From Streptomyces sp. NBC_01463 (GTDB lineage: Bacteria > Actinomycetota > Actinomycetes > Streptomycetales > Streptomycetaceae), in NCBI GenBank assembly GCA_036227345.1, contig CP109468.1, positions 7,812,001 through 7,876,000 on the forward strand: 64,000 nt of DNA. The letters are read 5' to 3'. Both the position numbers and the translations under genes were made by a program. Shown piece after piece: positions 44,100 to 52,133 of this stretch; position 1 is the first letter of the stretch; each line of letters begins with the position of its first letter. The notes below the pieces were generated by a model that was given only the letters and a program-made list of their open reading frames with translations, was not told the origin of the DNA and searched no databases.

Positions 44100-47030
44100 T
44101 CAGGGGCCGGGGCGGGTCGCCCGCTCCAGCTCCATCAGGGCCGAGTGGTACGTACGTCCCGTCGCCCGGTCCATCCCGATCTCGCACATGCGGTTCGCGG
44201 ACAGATAGGCGTCGTACTCCCGGGTGTTCACCTCGGCGGCCTCCTTCGCCGTCGCCGACGCGGTCAGCTCCGGGTGCAGCATGCCCCGGTCGCCCGCGAA
44301 GCCGCAGCACGCCGCGTCGTCCGGCATCACGACCTCCTCGGCACACGCCTCGGCGACCGCGCGCAACTGGCCGACGTCGTCGAGATGCTCCATCGAGCAG
44401 GTCGGGTGCAGCACCGCCGAACCGGCCTTCCTCAGCACCGTCAGCTCCGGCAGGAGCTCGTCGGCGGCCCAGACCAGCGAGTCGACCACCGTCAGCTCGC
44501 GGTGCAACTCCCGGTTGTCGTCGGTCAGATACGGCACCACCTCGTGGGCGATGCCCAGGGTGCACGACGAGGCGTCGACGACCAGAGGAAGCTTTCCGCC
44601 GCCGGTCCAGCCCCAGGCGGCCTCGACGATCCGGTTGGCCATCACGGCGTTGCCCGCGTCGTACCCCTTGGAGTGCCAGATCGTGGCGCAGCAGGTGCCC
44701 GCGACATCCTCCGGGATCCAGACCGGTTTTCCGGCGCGGGCCGAGATCAGGACCACGGCCTGCGGCAGGGAAGGACCGCGACTGCCCTCCGGTCCGCCGA
44801 AGATGCGGTTCACACAGGCCGGGTAGTAGACGGCGCTCGCTGCCGTCCGCGAGGTGCGGGGCAGCTTCCGGGCGGCCGCGCCGGGGATCTCGGGCAGCCA
44901 CTCGGGCACCAGATCGGGGCGCACGGCCTTGCGGGCCAGACCGGTGACACCTTCGAGCAGCCGGTCGTCGATCCGGGCCGCAGCGGCGACCGCCAGCCGG
45001 GCCGCCGCCTCCACGGCACGGAAGTTCTTCGCGGTGAGCGCGGCGACCCGCTCCTCGCGGGGGGAGTGCCGCCGGTGGCGGAAGTCCTTCATCATGGCGC
45101 CCGTGTCGATGCCGACCGGACAGGCGAGCTTGCAGGTGGAGTCGCCCGCGCAGGTGTCGACGGCGTCGTAGCCGTAGGCGTCCAGGAGCCCCGTCTCCAC
45201 CGGGGAACCGTCCGGCTGTCGCATCATCTCCCGGCGCAGCACGATGCGCTGGCGCGGTGAGGTCGTCAGATCATGGCTGGGACAGGTCGGTTCGCAGAAA
45301 CCGCACTCGATGCAGGGGTCGGCGACCGCCTCGACCTCGGGGATGGTCTTCAGCCCGCGCAGATGGGCCTTCGGGTCGCGGTCCAGGACGATCCGGGGCG
45401 CGAGCACCCCGGCCGGGTCGATGACCTGCTTCGTGCGCCACATCAGTTCGGTCGCGTACGGACCCCACTCCAGCTCCAGGAAGGGGGCGATGTTGCGGCC
45501 GGTGGCGTGCTCCGCCTTGAGGGAGCCGTCGAAGCGCTCCACGGTGAGCCGGCAGAAGTCCGCCATGAACGCGGCGTACCGGTCGACGTCGGACTGCTTC
45601 GCCGCGTCGAAGGCCAGCAGGAAGTGCAGGTTGCCGTGGGCCGCGTGACCCGCGACGGCCGCGTCGAAGCCGTGCTCGGCCTGCAGCGCCAGCAGCGCCT
45701 CGCAGGCGTCGGCCAGCCGGGAGGGCGGGACCGCGAAGTCCTCCGTGATCAGCGTCGTACCGGACGGCCGGGATCCGCCGACCGCGGTGACGAAGGCCTT
45801 GCGGGCCTTCCAGTAGCCGGAGATGGTCCGGGCGTCGCGGGTGAACTCGTTGGTCACCGAGGTGACGGGCCGGACCAGCTCCAGCTGCCGCACGACCTCG
45901 GCCGCCGCCCGCTCGTACGCCTCCTGGCCCGACTCGTCCGGCGCGCGGAACTCCACCAGCAGGGCCGCCGTCTCCTTCGGCAGTCCGGCCCAGTCGGCGG
46001 GCACACCCTGGACGCTGACCGAGGCGCGCAGCGTGTTGCCGTCCATCACCTCCACGGCGATGGCGCCCGCCCCGTTGAACAGCGGGACGGCGGCCGCCGC
46101 GGCCGTCAGCGAGGGGAAGAAGAGCAGCGCGGTGGAGACCCGGCGGTCCAGCGGCAGGGTGTCGAAGACGACCTCGGAGATGAATCCGAAGGTCCCCTCG
46201 GAGCCGACCATGAGACCGCGCAGGATCTCCACCGGCGTCGAACCGTCCAGGAAGGCGTCGAGCCGGTAGCCGTTGGTGTTCTTGATCTCGTACTTGGCCC
46301 GGATCCGGGCGGTCAGCGCGGCATCGGCCTCGATCTCCGCCTTCAGGGCGAGCAGCCCCTCGCAGAGCGCCGGCTCCGCGTGCGCCAGGTCCGCGTCGGC
46401 CGTGGGGTCGCCGGTGTCCACCACCGTGCCGCTGGGCAGCACGAAGGTGAGGGAGGAGACGGTCCGGTACGAATTGCGGGTGGTGCCGGCGGTCATCCCG
46501 GAGGCGTTGTTCGCGACCACCCCGCCGATCGTGCAGGCGATGGCGCTCGCCGGGTCGGGCCCCAGCAGCCGGCCGTGCCGCGCGAGGGTGGCGTTGGCCC
46601 GCATGACCGTCGTCCCCGGACGGATCCGGGCCCGCGCGCCCCCGTCCAGGACCTCGATGCCCGCCCAGTGGTGCCGCACGTCGACGAGGATGTCCTCACC
46701 CTGCGCCTGCCCGTTCAGACTGGTGCCGGCGGCCCGGAAGACCACGTCGCGCCCCTTGCCGTGGGCGTACGACAGGATCGCGGAGATGTCGTCGAGGTCC
46801 TCGGGCACGACGACGACCTGAGGTACGAACCGGTACGGACTCGCGTCGGAGGCGTACCGCACCAGGTCCGAGATCTTCCAGAGCACCTTCTGCGGTCCCA
46901 GCAGTGCGGTCAGCTCACCGCGCAGGGGCTCGGGGGTGCCCGCAGCCTGCGCGTCGGGCACCCGGTCGTGCGCGGGGTCACGCGCCGTGCCGGGGCGCAG
47001 GGATTGCGGATTCGGCTCCAGCAGTGGCAT
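44100..47030 (-). CDS. Single-chain FAD-linked dehydrogenase with 4Fe-4S and CCG domains (D-lactate/glycolate oxidase type)
   Basis: 976 residues. N-terminal FAD-binding domain (about 45-280) with VVVPEDLDDISAILSYAHGKG, FRAAGTSLNGQAQGEDILVDV and DPASAIACTIGGVVANNASGM; FAD-oxidase C-terminal domain (about 290-560) with GHAAHGNLHF; a ferredoxin module (about 590-680) with CIECGFCEPTCP and CAGDSTCKLACPVGID; and two CCG cysteine-rich domains (CCATIWHSKG, CCGFAGDRGM). This fuses what are GlcD and GlcF/LldE-like subunits in other bacteria, as in E. coli YdiJ. Likely oxidises D-lactate or D-2-hydroxyacids into the respiratory chain. ATG at 47030 follows GAGGGG. Confidence 0.9.
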   Translation of the reverse strand: MPLLEPNPQSLRPGTARDPAHDRVPDAQAAGTPEPLRGELTALLGPQKVLWKISDLVRYASDASPYRFVPQVVVVPEDLDDISAILSYAHGKGRDVVFRAAGTSLNGQAQGEDILVDVRHHWAGIEVLDGGARARIRPGTTVMRANATLARHGRLLGPDPASAIACTIGGVVANNASGMTAGTTRNSYRTVSSLTFVLPSGTVVDTGDPTADADLAHAEPALCEGLLALKAEIEADAALTARIRAKYEIKNTNGYRLDAFLDGSTPVEILRGLMVGSEGTFGFISEVVFDTLPLDRRVSTALLFFPSLTAAAAAVPLFNGAGAIAVEVMDGNTLRASVSVQGVPADWAGLPKETAALLVEFRAPDESGQEAYERAAAEVVRQLELVRPVTSVTNEFTRDARTISGYWKARKAFVTAVGGSRPSGTTLITEDFAVPPSRLADACEALLALQAEHGFDAAVAGHAAHGNLHFLLAFDAAKQSDVDRYAAFMADFCRLTVERFDGSLKAEHATGRNIAPFLELEWGPYATELMWRTKQVIDPAGVLAPRIVLDRDPKAHLRGLKTIPEVEAVADPCIECGFCEPTCPSHDLTTSPRQRIVLRREMMRQPDGSPVETGLLDAYGYDAVDTCAGDSTCKLACPVGIDTGAMMKDFRHRRHSPREERVAALTAKNFRAVEAAARLAVAAAARIDDRLLEGVTGLARKAVRPDLVPEWLPEIPGAAARKLPRTSRTAASAVYYPACVNRIFGGPEGSRGPSLPQAVVLISARAGKPVWIPEDVAGTCCATIWHSKGYDAGNAVMANRIVEAAWGWTGGGKLPLVVDASSCTLGIAHEVVPYLTDDNRELHRELTVVDSLVWAADELLPELTVLRKAGSAVLHPTCSMEHLDDVGQLRAVAEACAEEVVMPDDAACCGFAGDRGMLHPELTASATAKEAAEVNTREYDAYLSANRMCEIGMDRATGRTYHSALMELERATRPGP

Positions 47031-47072
47031 TCGGGATCCCCTCGGCGGCTCGGCTCGGCGCTTCGCACCCGG

Positions 47073-47516
47073 TCAGCAGCGGCGCTCCGGCATTCCGTCG
47101 ACCAGAGCGGTCAGCAGCCCGCCGAGCACCTCGCGCTGATCGGCGGTCAATGGAGCCAGGATCTCCTCTGCGGCCGCCCGGCGCGCGTTGCGCAGCGAGC
47201 GCAGCGTGGCGGTGCCCTCGTCCGTGATCTCGATCCGGACCACCCGGCGGCTGTCCGGATCCGGGGTACGGCGCACCCGGCCGCTGGCCTCCAGCCCGTC
47301 CACCAGCGTGGTCACGGCGCGGGGGACGACGTCGAGCCGCTGCGCGAGATCCGCCATCCGTGGCGGGCCGTCGTAGTGCGCGACGGTGCGCAGCAGCCGG
47401 AACTGCGCGGGCGTGATGCCGATCGGCTCCAGCTGGCGGCTCTGAATGCGCTGGAGCCTGCGGGTCAGCCTCAGCAGCTGTTCGGCGAGCACGCCGTCGC
47501 GGTCGGGGGAATCCAT
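47073..47516 (-). CDS. MarR-family regulator, likely of the divergent ABC exporter
   Basis: 147 residues. Winged HTH with ITPAQFRLLRTVAHYDGPPRMADLAQRLDVVPRAVTTLVDGLEASGRVRRTPDPDSRRVVRIEIT, residues about 35-100, including the wing motif DxRxxxI (DSRRVVRI). ATG at 47516. Divergent from an ABC multidrug exporter across 201 bp that holds a TCATTGT/ACAATGA dyad over a -35 box. Expected to repress the exporter and itself, releasing on binding a phenolic or drug ligand. Confidence 0.9.
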   Translation of the reverse strand: MDSPDRDGVLAEQLLRLTRRLQRIQSRQLEPIGITPAQFRLLRTVAHYDGPPRMADLAQRLDVVPRAVTTLVDGLEASGRVRRTPDPDSRRVVRIEITDEGTATLRSLRNARRAAAEEILAPLTADQREVLGGLLTALVDGMPERRC

Positions 47517-47541
47517 ACCGGGAACAATATCAGGACCCTGT

Positions 47542-47574
47542 TCATTGTGAGTATAGGTAACAATGAGCTATGCT
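47542..47574. promoter_or_regulatory. MarR operator over the ABC exporter promoter
   Basis: TCATTGT (47542-47548) and ACAATGA (47560-47566) form an inverted repeat with an 11-bp spacer. It overlaps the -35 TTGTGA (47545-47550) of a promoter whose -10 is TATGCT (47569-47574, 18-bp spacer), reading towards the exporter. On the other strand TATACT (47550-47555) could be the marR -10. This stretch is AT-rich for the window, as expected for a regulated control region. Confidence 0.65.
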
Positions 47575-47717
47575 CTCATCTGTTCCACTGCCGAGGGCTG
47601 CGATTTCCGGGCCCGGAGCCCGCAGGGCGGCCGTCGGCCGTCCCGCCCCACCGCGGACGCGCCCGCAGGCGCGGGCGCCCGCCGTTACCTGTTGTCGCAC
47701 GCCTGACGAAGGAGCCC

Positions 47718-49526
47718 ATGAAACCCGACGAACCCACGTGGACACCCCCGCCCCGGGACGCCGCCCAGCCGCCCGCCGAGCTGCGCCGCATCCTCCGCCT
47801 CTTCCACCCCTATCGCGGCCGCCTCGCGGTGGTCGGACTGCTCGTCGGCGCCTCGTCGCTGGTGTCGGTCGCCTCCCCGTTCCTCCTGCGCGAGATCCTC
47901 GACACCGCCATCCCGCAGGGCCGGACCGGGCTGCTCTCGCTGCTCGCCCTCGGCATGATCCTCACTGCCGTGATGAACAGCGTCTTCGGCGTGCTGCAGA
48001 CCCTCATCTCCACCACGGTCGGCCAGCGGGTCATGCACGACCTGCGTACCGCCGTGTACACCCAGCTCCAGCGGATGCCGCTGGCCTTCTTCACCCGGAC
48101 CCGCACGGGCGAGGTCCAGTCCCGCATCGCCAACGACATCGGCGGCATGCAGGCCACCGTCACCTCGACGGCGACCTCGCTGGTCTCCAACCTCACCGCG
48201 GTCATCGCGACGGTCGTCGCCATGCTCGCGCTCGACTGGCGGCTCACCGTCGTCTCCCTGCTCCTGCTGCCGGTCTTCGTCTGGATCAGCCGCCGGGTGG
48301 GCCGTGAGCGCAAGAAGATCACCACCCAGCGCCAGAAGCAGATGGCCGCGATGGCGGCCACGGTCACCGAATCGCTCTCCGTCAGCGGCATCCTGCTCGG
48401 CCGCACCATGGGCCGCTCCGACTCGCTCACCAAGGGCTTCGCCGAGGAGTCCGAGCGCCTCGTCGACCTCGAAGTGCGCTCCAGCATGGCCGGACGCTGG
48501 CGGATGTCGACGATCGGCATCGTCATGGCCGCCATGCCGGCTGTCATCTACTGGGCCGCGGGTCTCGCCCTGCAGTCCGGCGGACCCGACGTCTCGATCG
48601 GTACGCTCGTCGCCTTCGTCTCGCTCCAGCAGGGCCTCTTCCGGCCCGCCGTGAGCCTGCTCTCCACCGGCGTGCAGATGCAGACGTCCCTCGCGCTCTT
48701 CCAGCGGATCTTCGAATACCTCGACCTCACGGTGGACATCACCGAACCGGAGCAGCCGGTACGCCTGGAGAAGATCCGTGGCGAGGTCCGCTTCGAGGAC
48801 GTCGACTTCAGCTACGACGAGAAGAGCGGCCCGACGCTCAGCGGTGTCGACGTGACCGTGCCCGCCGGCGCCAGCCTGGCCGTCGTCGGTCCCACCGGTT
48901 CCGGCAAGTCCACCCTCAGCTATCTGGTGCCGAGGCTGTACGACGTCACCGGTGGCCGGGTCACCCTCGACGGGGTCGACGTGCGCGATCTTGACTTCGA
49001 CACCCTCGCCAGGGCGGTCGGCGTCGTCTCCCAGGAGACCTACCTCTTCCACGCCTCGGTCGCCGACAACCTCCGCTTCGCCAAGCCGGACGCAACCGAC
49101 GAGGAGATCGAGGAAGCCGCCCGCGCGGCGCAGATCCACGACCACATCGCCTCCCTGCCCGACGGTTACGACACCCTCGTCGGTGAGCGCGGATACCGCT
49201 TCTCCGGGGGCGAGAAGCAGCGCCTGGCCATCGCGCGCACGATCCTGCGCGACCCGCCGGTGCTGATCCTCGACGAGGCGACGAGCGCCCTCGACACCCG
49301 TACGGAATTCGCGGTGCAGGAAGCGATCGACGCACTCTCGGCAGGACGCACCACGATCACCATCGCCCACCGGCTCTCCACGGTGCGCGACGCCGACCAG
49401 ATCGTCGTCCTGGACGGTGGCCGCACCGCGGAGCGCGGCAGCCACGAGGAACTGCTCCAGCAGGACGGGCGCTACGCCGCCCTGGTCCGCAGGGACACCC
49501 ACCTCGCCCCCGTGGCAGCGGGCTGA
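47718..49526 (+). CDS. Homodimeric ABC exporter (transmembrane plus ATPase domains)
   Basis: 602 residues. Transmembrane domain with six helices (residues about 40-320) and an intact ATPase domain: Walker A VVGPTGSGKSTLSYLV, Q-loop SQETYLFHASVADNL, signature RFSGGEKQRLAIARTIL, Walker B VLILDEATSALD and H-loop ITIAHRLSTV. All key residues are present, unlike the two tandem pairs upstream. Start ATG 47718, with AAGGAG only 3 nt before it (a close spacing). Controlled by the divergent MarR gene. Likely multidrug or lipid exporter. Confidence 0.93.
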   Translation: MKPDEPTWTPPPRDAAQPPAELRRILRLFHPYRGRLAVVGLLVGASSLVSVASPFLLREILDTAIPQGRTGLLSLLALGMILTAVMNSVFGVLQTLISTTVGQRVMHDLRTAVYTQLQRMPLAFFTRTRTGEVQSRIANDIGGMQATVTSTATSLVSNLTAVIATVVAMLALDWRLTVVSLLLLPVFVWISRRVGRERKKITTQRQKQMAAMAATVTESLSVSGILLGRTMGRSDSLTKGFAEESERLVDLEVRSSMAGRWRMSTIGIVMAAMPAVIYWAAGLALQSGGPDVSIGTLVAFVSLQQGLFRPAVSLLSTGVQMQTSLALFQRIFEYLDLTVDITEPEQPVRLEKIRGEVRFEDVDFSYDEKSGPTLSGVDVTVPAGASLAVVGPTGSGKSTLSYLVPRLYDVTGGRVTLDGVDVRDLDFDTLARAVGVVSQETYLFHASVADNLRFAKPDATDEEIEEAARAAQIHDHIASLPDGYDTLVGERGYRFSGGEKQRLAIARTILRDPPVLILDEATSALDTRTEFAVQEAIDALSAGRTTITIAHRLSTVRDADQIVVLDGGRTAERGSHEELLQQDGRYAALVRRDTHLAPVAAG

Positions 49527-49677
49527 CCTGCCGCCCGGCCCTTGCAGCGGCATTGCGCCCGCTGCCCCCGACTTCGCGGCCCGGAGCCGCTCCTTCCCGG
49601 TCCCGCGGCGCGCGGCCGACGCCACACAGGCGCGGCACATACGCGACACGGACACGACGCGGACGGGGCGCACACGA

Positions 49678-49717
49678 CGGCGCCGCCGCTCCCGTGGGAC
49701 GGGGAACGACGGCGCCG
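49678..49717. terminator. Imperfect hairpin after the small-peptide gene
   Basis: CGGCGCCGCCGCTCCCGT and ACGGGGAACGACGGCGCCG form an imperfect stem with a short loop, 13 bp beyond the stop of the minus-strand 19-residue peptide gene. It may also serve the ABC exporter transcript from the left. Confidence 0.55.
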
Positions 49718-49730
49718 GGCGGAGCTATGG

Positions 49731-49790
49731 TCAGATGAGCCAACCCACGAAGTGGACGACGCCGGCCAGCAGGTTGGTGATCAGGTTCAT
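49731..49790 (-). CDS. 19-residue hydrophobic peptide (small membrane protein candidate)
   Basis: The ORF encodes a 19-residue peptide, MNLITNLLAGVVHFVGWLI, too short for most gene finders. AAGGAG lies 9 nt before the ATG at 49790 and decides this start over an ATG at 49811. The peptide is a single hydrophobic stretch. It ends at a hairpin and has an upstream region of about 240 bp with no other gene. I believe similar tiny peptides occur in Streptomyces, but the function is unknown; a membrane-interacting regulator or toxin-like peptide is possible. Confidence 0.55.
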   Translation of the reverse strand: MNLITNLLAGVVHFVGWLI

Positions 49791-49926
49791 CGGGTGTTTC
49801 TCCTTGTGCATGATGTAACTCAGGGACAGCACAGTCGCGGTCTGCAGCCCGTCGCTTGCGCCCTGTAATCATCAACCGCCGCAGGGTGGTTGAGCAACGA
49901 ATGCCGATACGATCACGCGTTCCAGC

Positions 49927-49939
49927 GAACATCCGATCC
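49927..49939. promoter_or_regulatory. LexA-box-like sequence between the small peptide and MltG-like genes
   Basis: CGAACATCCGATC is identical over 13 bp to the box ahead of recA at 57264. It resembles the actinobacterial SOS box (GAAC-4-GTTC) with one mismatch in the second half (GATC). A second half-site, GTTCG, lies at 49944-49948. It is 92 bp before the MltG-like start and 137 bp from the small-peptide start, so which gene it would control is unclear. Confidence 0.4.
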
Positions 49940-50031
49940 CCTGTTCGTGTGTTCACTTCGCGCGATGCGGGGCGCGTGTCGCCACGGACGGGGTACCGGA
50001 CGGCGGGATCGGCGCGGGATAGCGTGCCCGC

Positions 50032-50907
50032 ATGGTGAACGAGTCCCCGGACACCCCTCCAGGACGCAGGACCCGCCGCAGTTCCCGCCGCAGGCTCCGC
50101 CCGACCCGGCGCGGCCGTCTGCTGCTCCTCGTCGGAGCCGTGCTCGTGCTCGGGGTCGCCGCCGCCGTTCTCGTACCGCTGCTGACCAGGGAGCCGAAGA
50201 CCGCCGAGCAGACCCGCTCCCTGGTGATTCCGGAGGGCCGGCGGGCAGTGCAGGTGTACGCGGCCGCCGACAAGGTCCTCGGTGAACCCGCCGGCACCAC
50301 GGAGAAGGCCGTGGCGACAGCGGATCTGCCGCTGCCGGCCGAGGCGAAGGGCAACCCGGAGGGCTACCTCTTCCCGGCGACGTACCCCGTCACCTCCGCC
50401 ACGACCCCGAAGAGCCTGCTGCGCTACATGGCCGACACGGCACAGAGCCGCTTCGGCAAGGACCACATCACGGCCGGAGCGCAGCGCAACAACGTCACCG
50501 TGTACCAGACGGTGACGATCGCCAGCATCGTCCAGGCCGAGGCGGACACCGAGTCCGACATGGGGAAGGTGGCCCGGGTCATCCACAACCGGCTCGACCG
50601 CGGCATGCCCCTCCAGATGGACTCGACGCTCAACTACGCGCTGAACCGCAGCACTCTGGACACCACCACCGGCGACACGAAGATCGACAGCCCGTACAAC
50701 AGCTACGAACGCAAGGGCCTGCCGCCCACACCCATCGGCAATCCGGGCGAGCAGGCGATGGTGGCGGCGATCAGCCCCACGCCCGGCCCCTGGCTCTACT
50801 TCGTCACGGTCGCACCGGGCGACACCCGTTTCACCGACGACTACGCCGAACAGCAGCGCAACGTGGCCGAGTTCAACCGCAACCGCCGCGGCGCGGGCAC
50901 CGGCTGA
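50032..50907 (+). CDS. MltG-like endolytic transglycosylase
   Basis: 291 residues. One transmembrane helix (about 31-53, LLLLVGAVLVLGVAAAVLVPLL) after an Arg-rich cytosolic tail, then an extracytoplasmic YceG/MltG domain. Family blocks: GYLFPATYPVTSATTPKSLLRYM, TIASIVQAEADTESDMGKVARVIHNRLDRGMPLQMDSTLNYAL (catalytic Glu in QAEA), SPYNSYERKGLPPTPIGNPGEQAM and YFVTVAPGDTRFTDDY. It would cleave nascent glycan strands. Shorter than housekeeping MltG and lacking an N-terminal LysM, so likely a second copy. TAGCGT (50020-50025) 6 nt before the ATG suggests a leaderless mRNA. Confidence 0.88.
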   Translation: MVNESPDTPPGRRTRRSSRRRLRPTRRGRLLLLVGAVLVLGVAAAVLVPLLTREPKTAEQTRSLVIPEGRRAVQVYAAADKVLGEPAGTTEKAVATADLPLPAEAKGNPEGYLFPATYPVTSATTPKSLLRYMADTAQSRFGKDHITAGAQRNNVTVYQTVTIASIVQAEADTESDMGKVARVIHNRLDRGMPLQMDSTLNYALNRSTLDTTTGDTKIDSPYNSYERKGLPPTPIGNPGEQAMVAAISPTPGPWLYFVTVAPGDTRFTDDYAEQQRNVAEFNRNRRGAGTG

Positions 50908-50926
50908 GCGGCGCGTACCGAAGCAC

Positions 50927-52045
50927 TCACACGGACACGGGCACGGACACGGCGTCCTCCTCGGCGGTCCCGGGCGCGGTCCGCGCCAGCAGCCGACTGA
51001 TGGAGCGGACGGCGGCGCGCCCGGCCCGGTTGGCGCCGATGGTGCTGGCGGACGGCCCGTACCCGACGAGATGGATGCGCTCGTCCCGCACGGCCTGCGT
51101 CCCCTCGACCTTGATTCCGCCGCCCGGCTCACGGAGCCTCATCTGGGCGAGATGGTCGACGGCGGCCCGGAAACCGGTCGCCCAGAGGATGACGTCGGCC
51201 TCGACGCTCCGACCGTCGTCCCAGGCCACGCCGGTCGGTGTGATCCGGTCGAACATGGGGAGCCGGTCGAGCACCCCCGACTCGCGGGCCCGCCGGACGG
51301 CGTCGGTCACCGGCAGCCCGGTCACGCTCACGACACTCTCGGGCGGCAGCCCGCGCCGCACCCGTTCCTCCACCATGGCCACGGCCGCCCGGCCCTGGTC
51401 CGCGCCGAACGGCCCCTCCCGGAAGACCGGCGGCCGCCGGGTCACCCAGTGGGTGTCCGCCGCCACCTCGGCGATCTCCATCAGGTGCTGGGTGCCGGAT
51501 GCCCCGCCCCCCACGACGACCACCCGCTGCCCGGCGAACTCGGCGGGCCCCGGATAGTTCGCGGTGTGCAACTGCCGCCCGCGGAAGGTGTCCTGTCCCG
51601 GGTAGCGCGGCCAGAACGGCCGGTCCCAGGTCCCCGTGGCGTTGATCAGGGCGCGGGTCGCGTACGTCCCCTCGGATGTCTCGACGAGCAGCCGGCCGCC
51701 CTCGCCCTCACGCACCGCACTGACCTCGACCGGCCGGTGCACCCGCAGGCCGAAGGCGCGCTCGTACGCGTCGAAGTACTCCCCGATCACCTCGGACGAG
51801 GGCCGGCTGTCGTCGGCCCCGGTCAGCTCCATGCCGGGCAGGGCGTGCATGCCGTGCACCTTGCCGTACGTCAGCGAGGGCCAGCGGAACTGCCAGGCGC
51901 CGCCGGGGTGCGGGGCATGGTCGAGGACCACGAAATCGCGGTCCGGCTCCAGACCGCTGCGGCGCAGATGGTAGGCGCCGGACAGACCTGCCTGTCCGGC
52001 ACCGATCACCACGACATCGACTGAGTGCACCCCGACGTTGTTCAC
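50927..52045 (-). CDS. FAD-dependent monooxygenase/oxidoreductase of the sulfonate operon
   Basis: 372 residues. Two dinucleotide-binding motifs: VVVIGAGQAGLSGAYHLRRSGL (FAD, N-terminus) and VVVVGGGASGTQHLMEI (NADP, near residue 175); the ATG motif is VDVILWATGFRAAV. This is a flavin-containing monooxygenase-like or thioredoxin-reductase-fold enzyme. Third coding gene of the operon, 88 bp after ssuD. The GTG at 52045 has a weak ribosome site; an -10-like TTAGTA lies just upstream, so it may also have its own promoter. In this context, oxidation of an organosulfur compound or flavin recycling is inferred. Confidence 0.83.
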   Translation of the reverse strand: MNNVGVHSVDVVVIGAGQAGLSGAYHLRRSGLEPDRDFVVLDHAPHPGGAWQFRWPSLTYGKVHGMHALPGMELTGADDSRPSSEVIGEYFDAYERAFGLRVHRPVEVSAVREGEGGRLLVETSEGTYATRALINATGTWDRPFWPRYPGQDTFRGRQLHTANYPGPAEFAGQRVVVVGGGASGTQHLMEIAEVAADTHWVTRRPPVFREGPFGADQGRAAVAMVEERVRRGLPPESVVSVTGLPVTDAVRRARESGVLDRLPMFDRITPTGVAWDDGRSVEADVILWATGFRAAVDHLAQMRLREPGGGIKVEGTQAVRDERIHLVGYGPSASTIGANRAGRAAVRSISRLLARTAPGTAEEDAVSVPVSV

Positions 52046-52133
52046 GTTTCTACTAACCGTGGCGGGTGTGCGGATCTTCCCGCAGAGGCGATCGGGCCGT
52101 GCCCGGCCTCGCGCCCCGGCGCATCCGCCGGTC

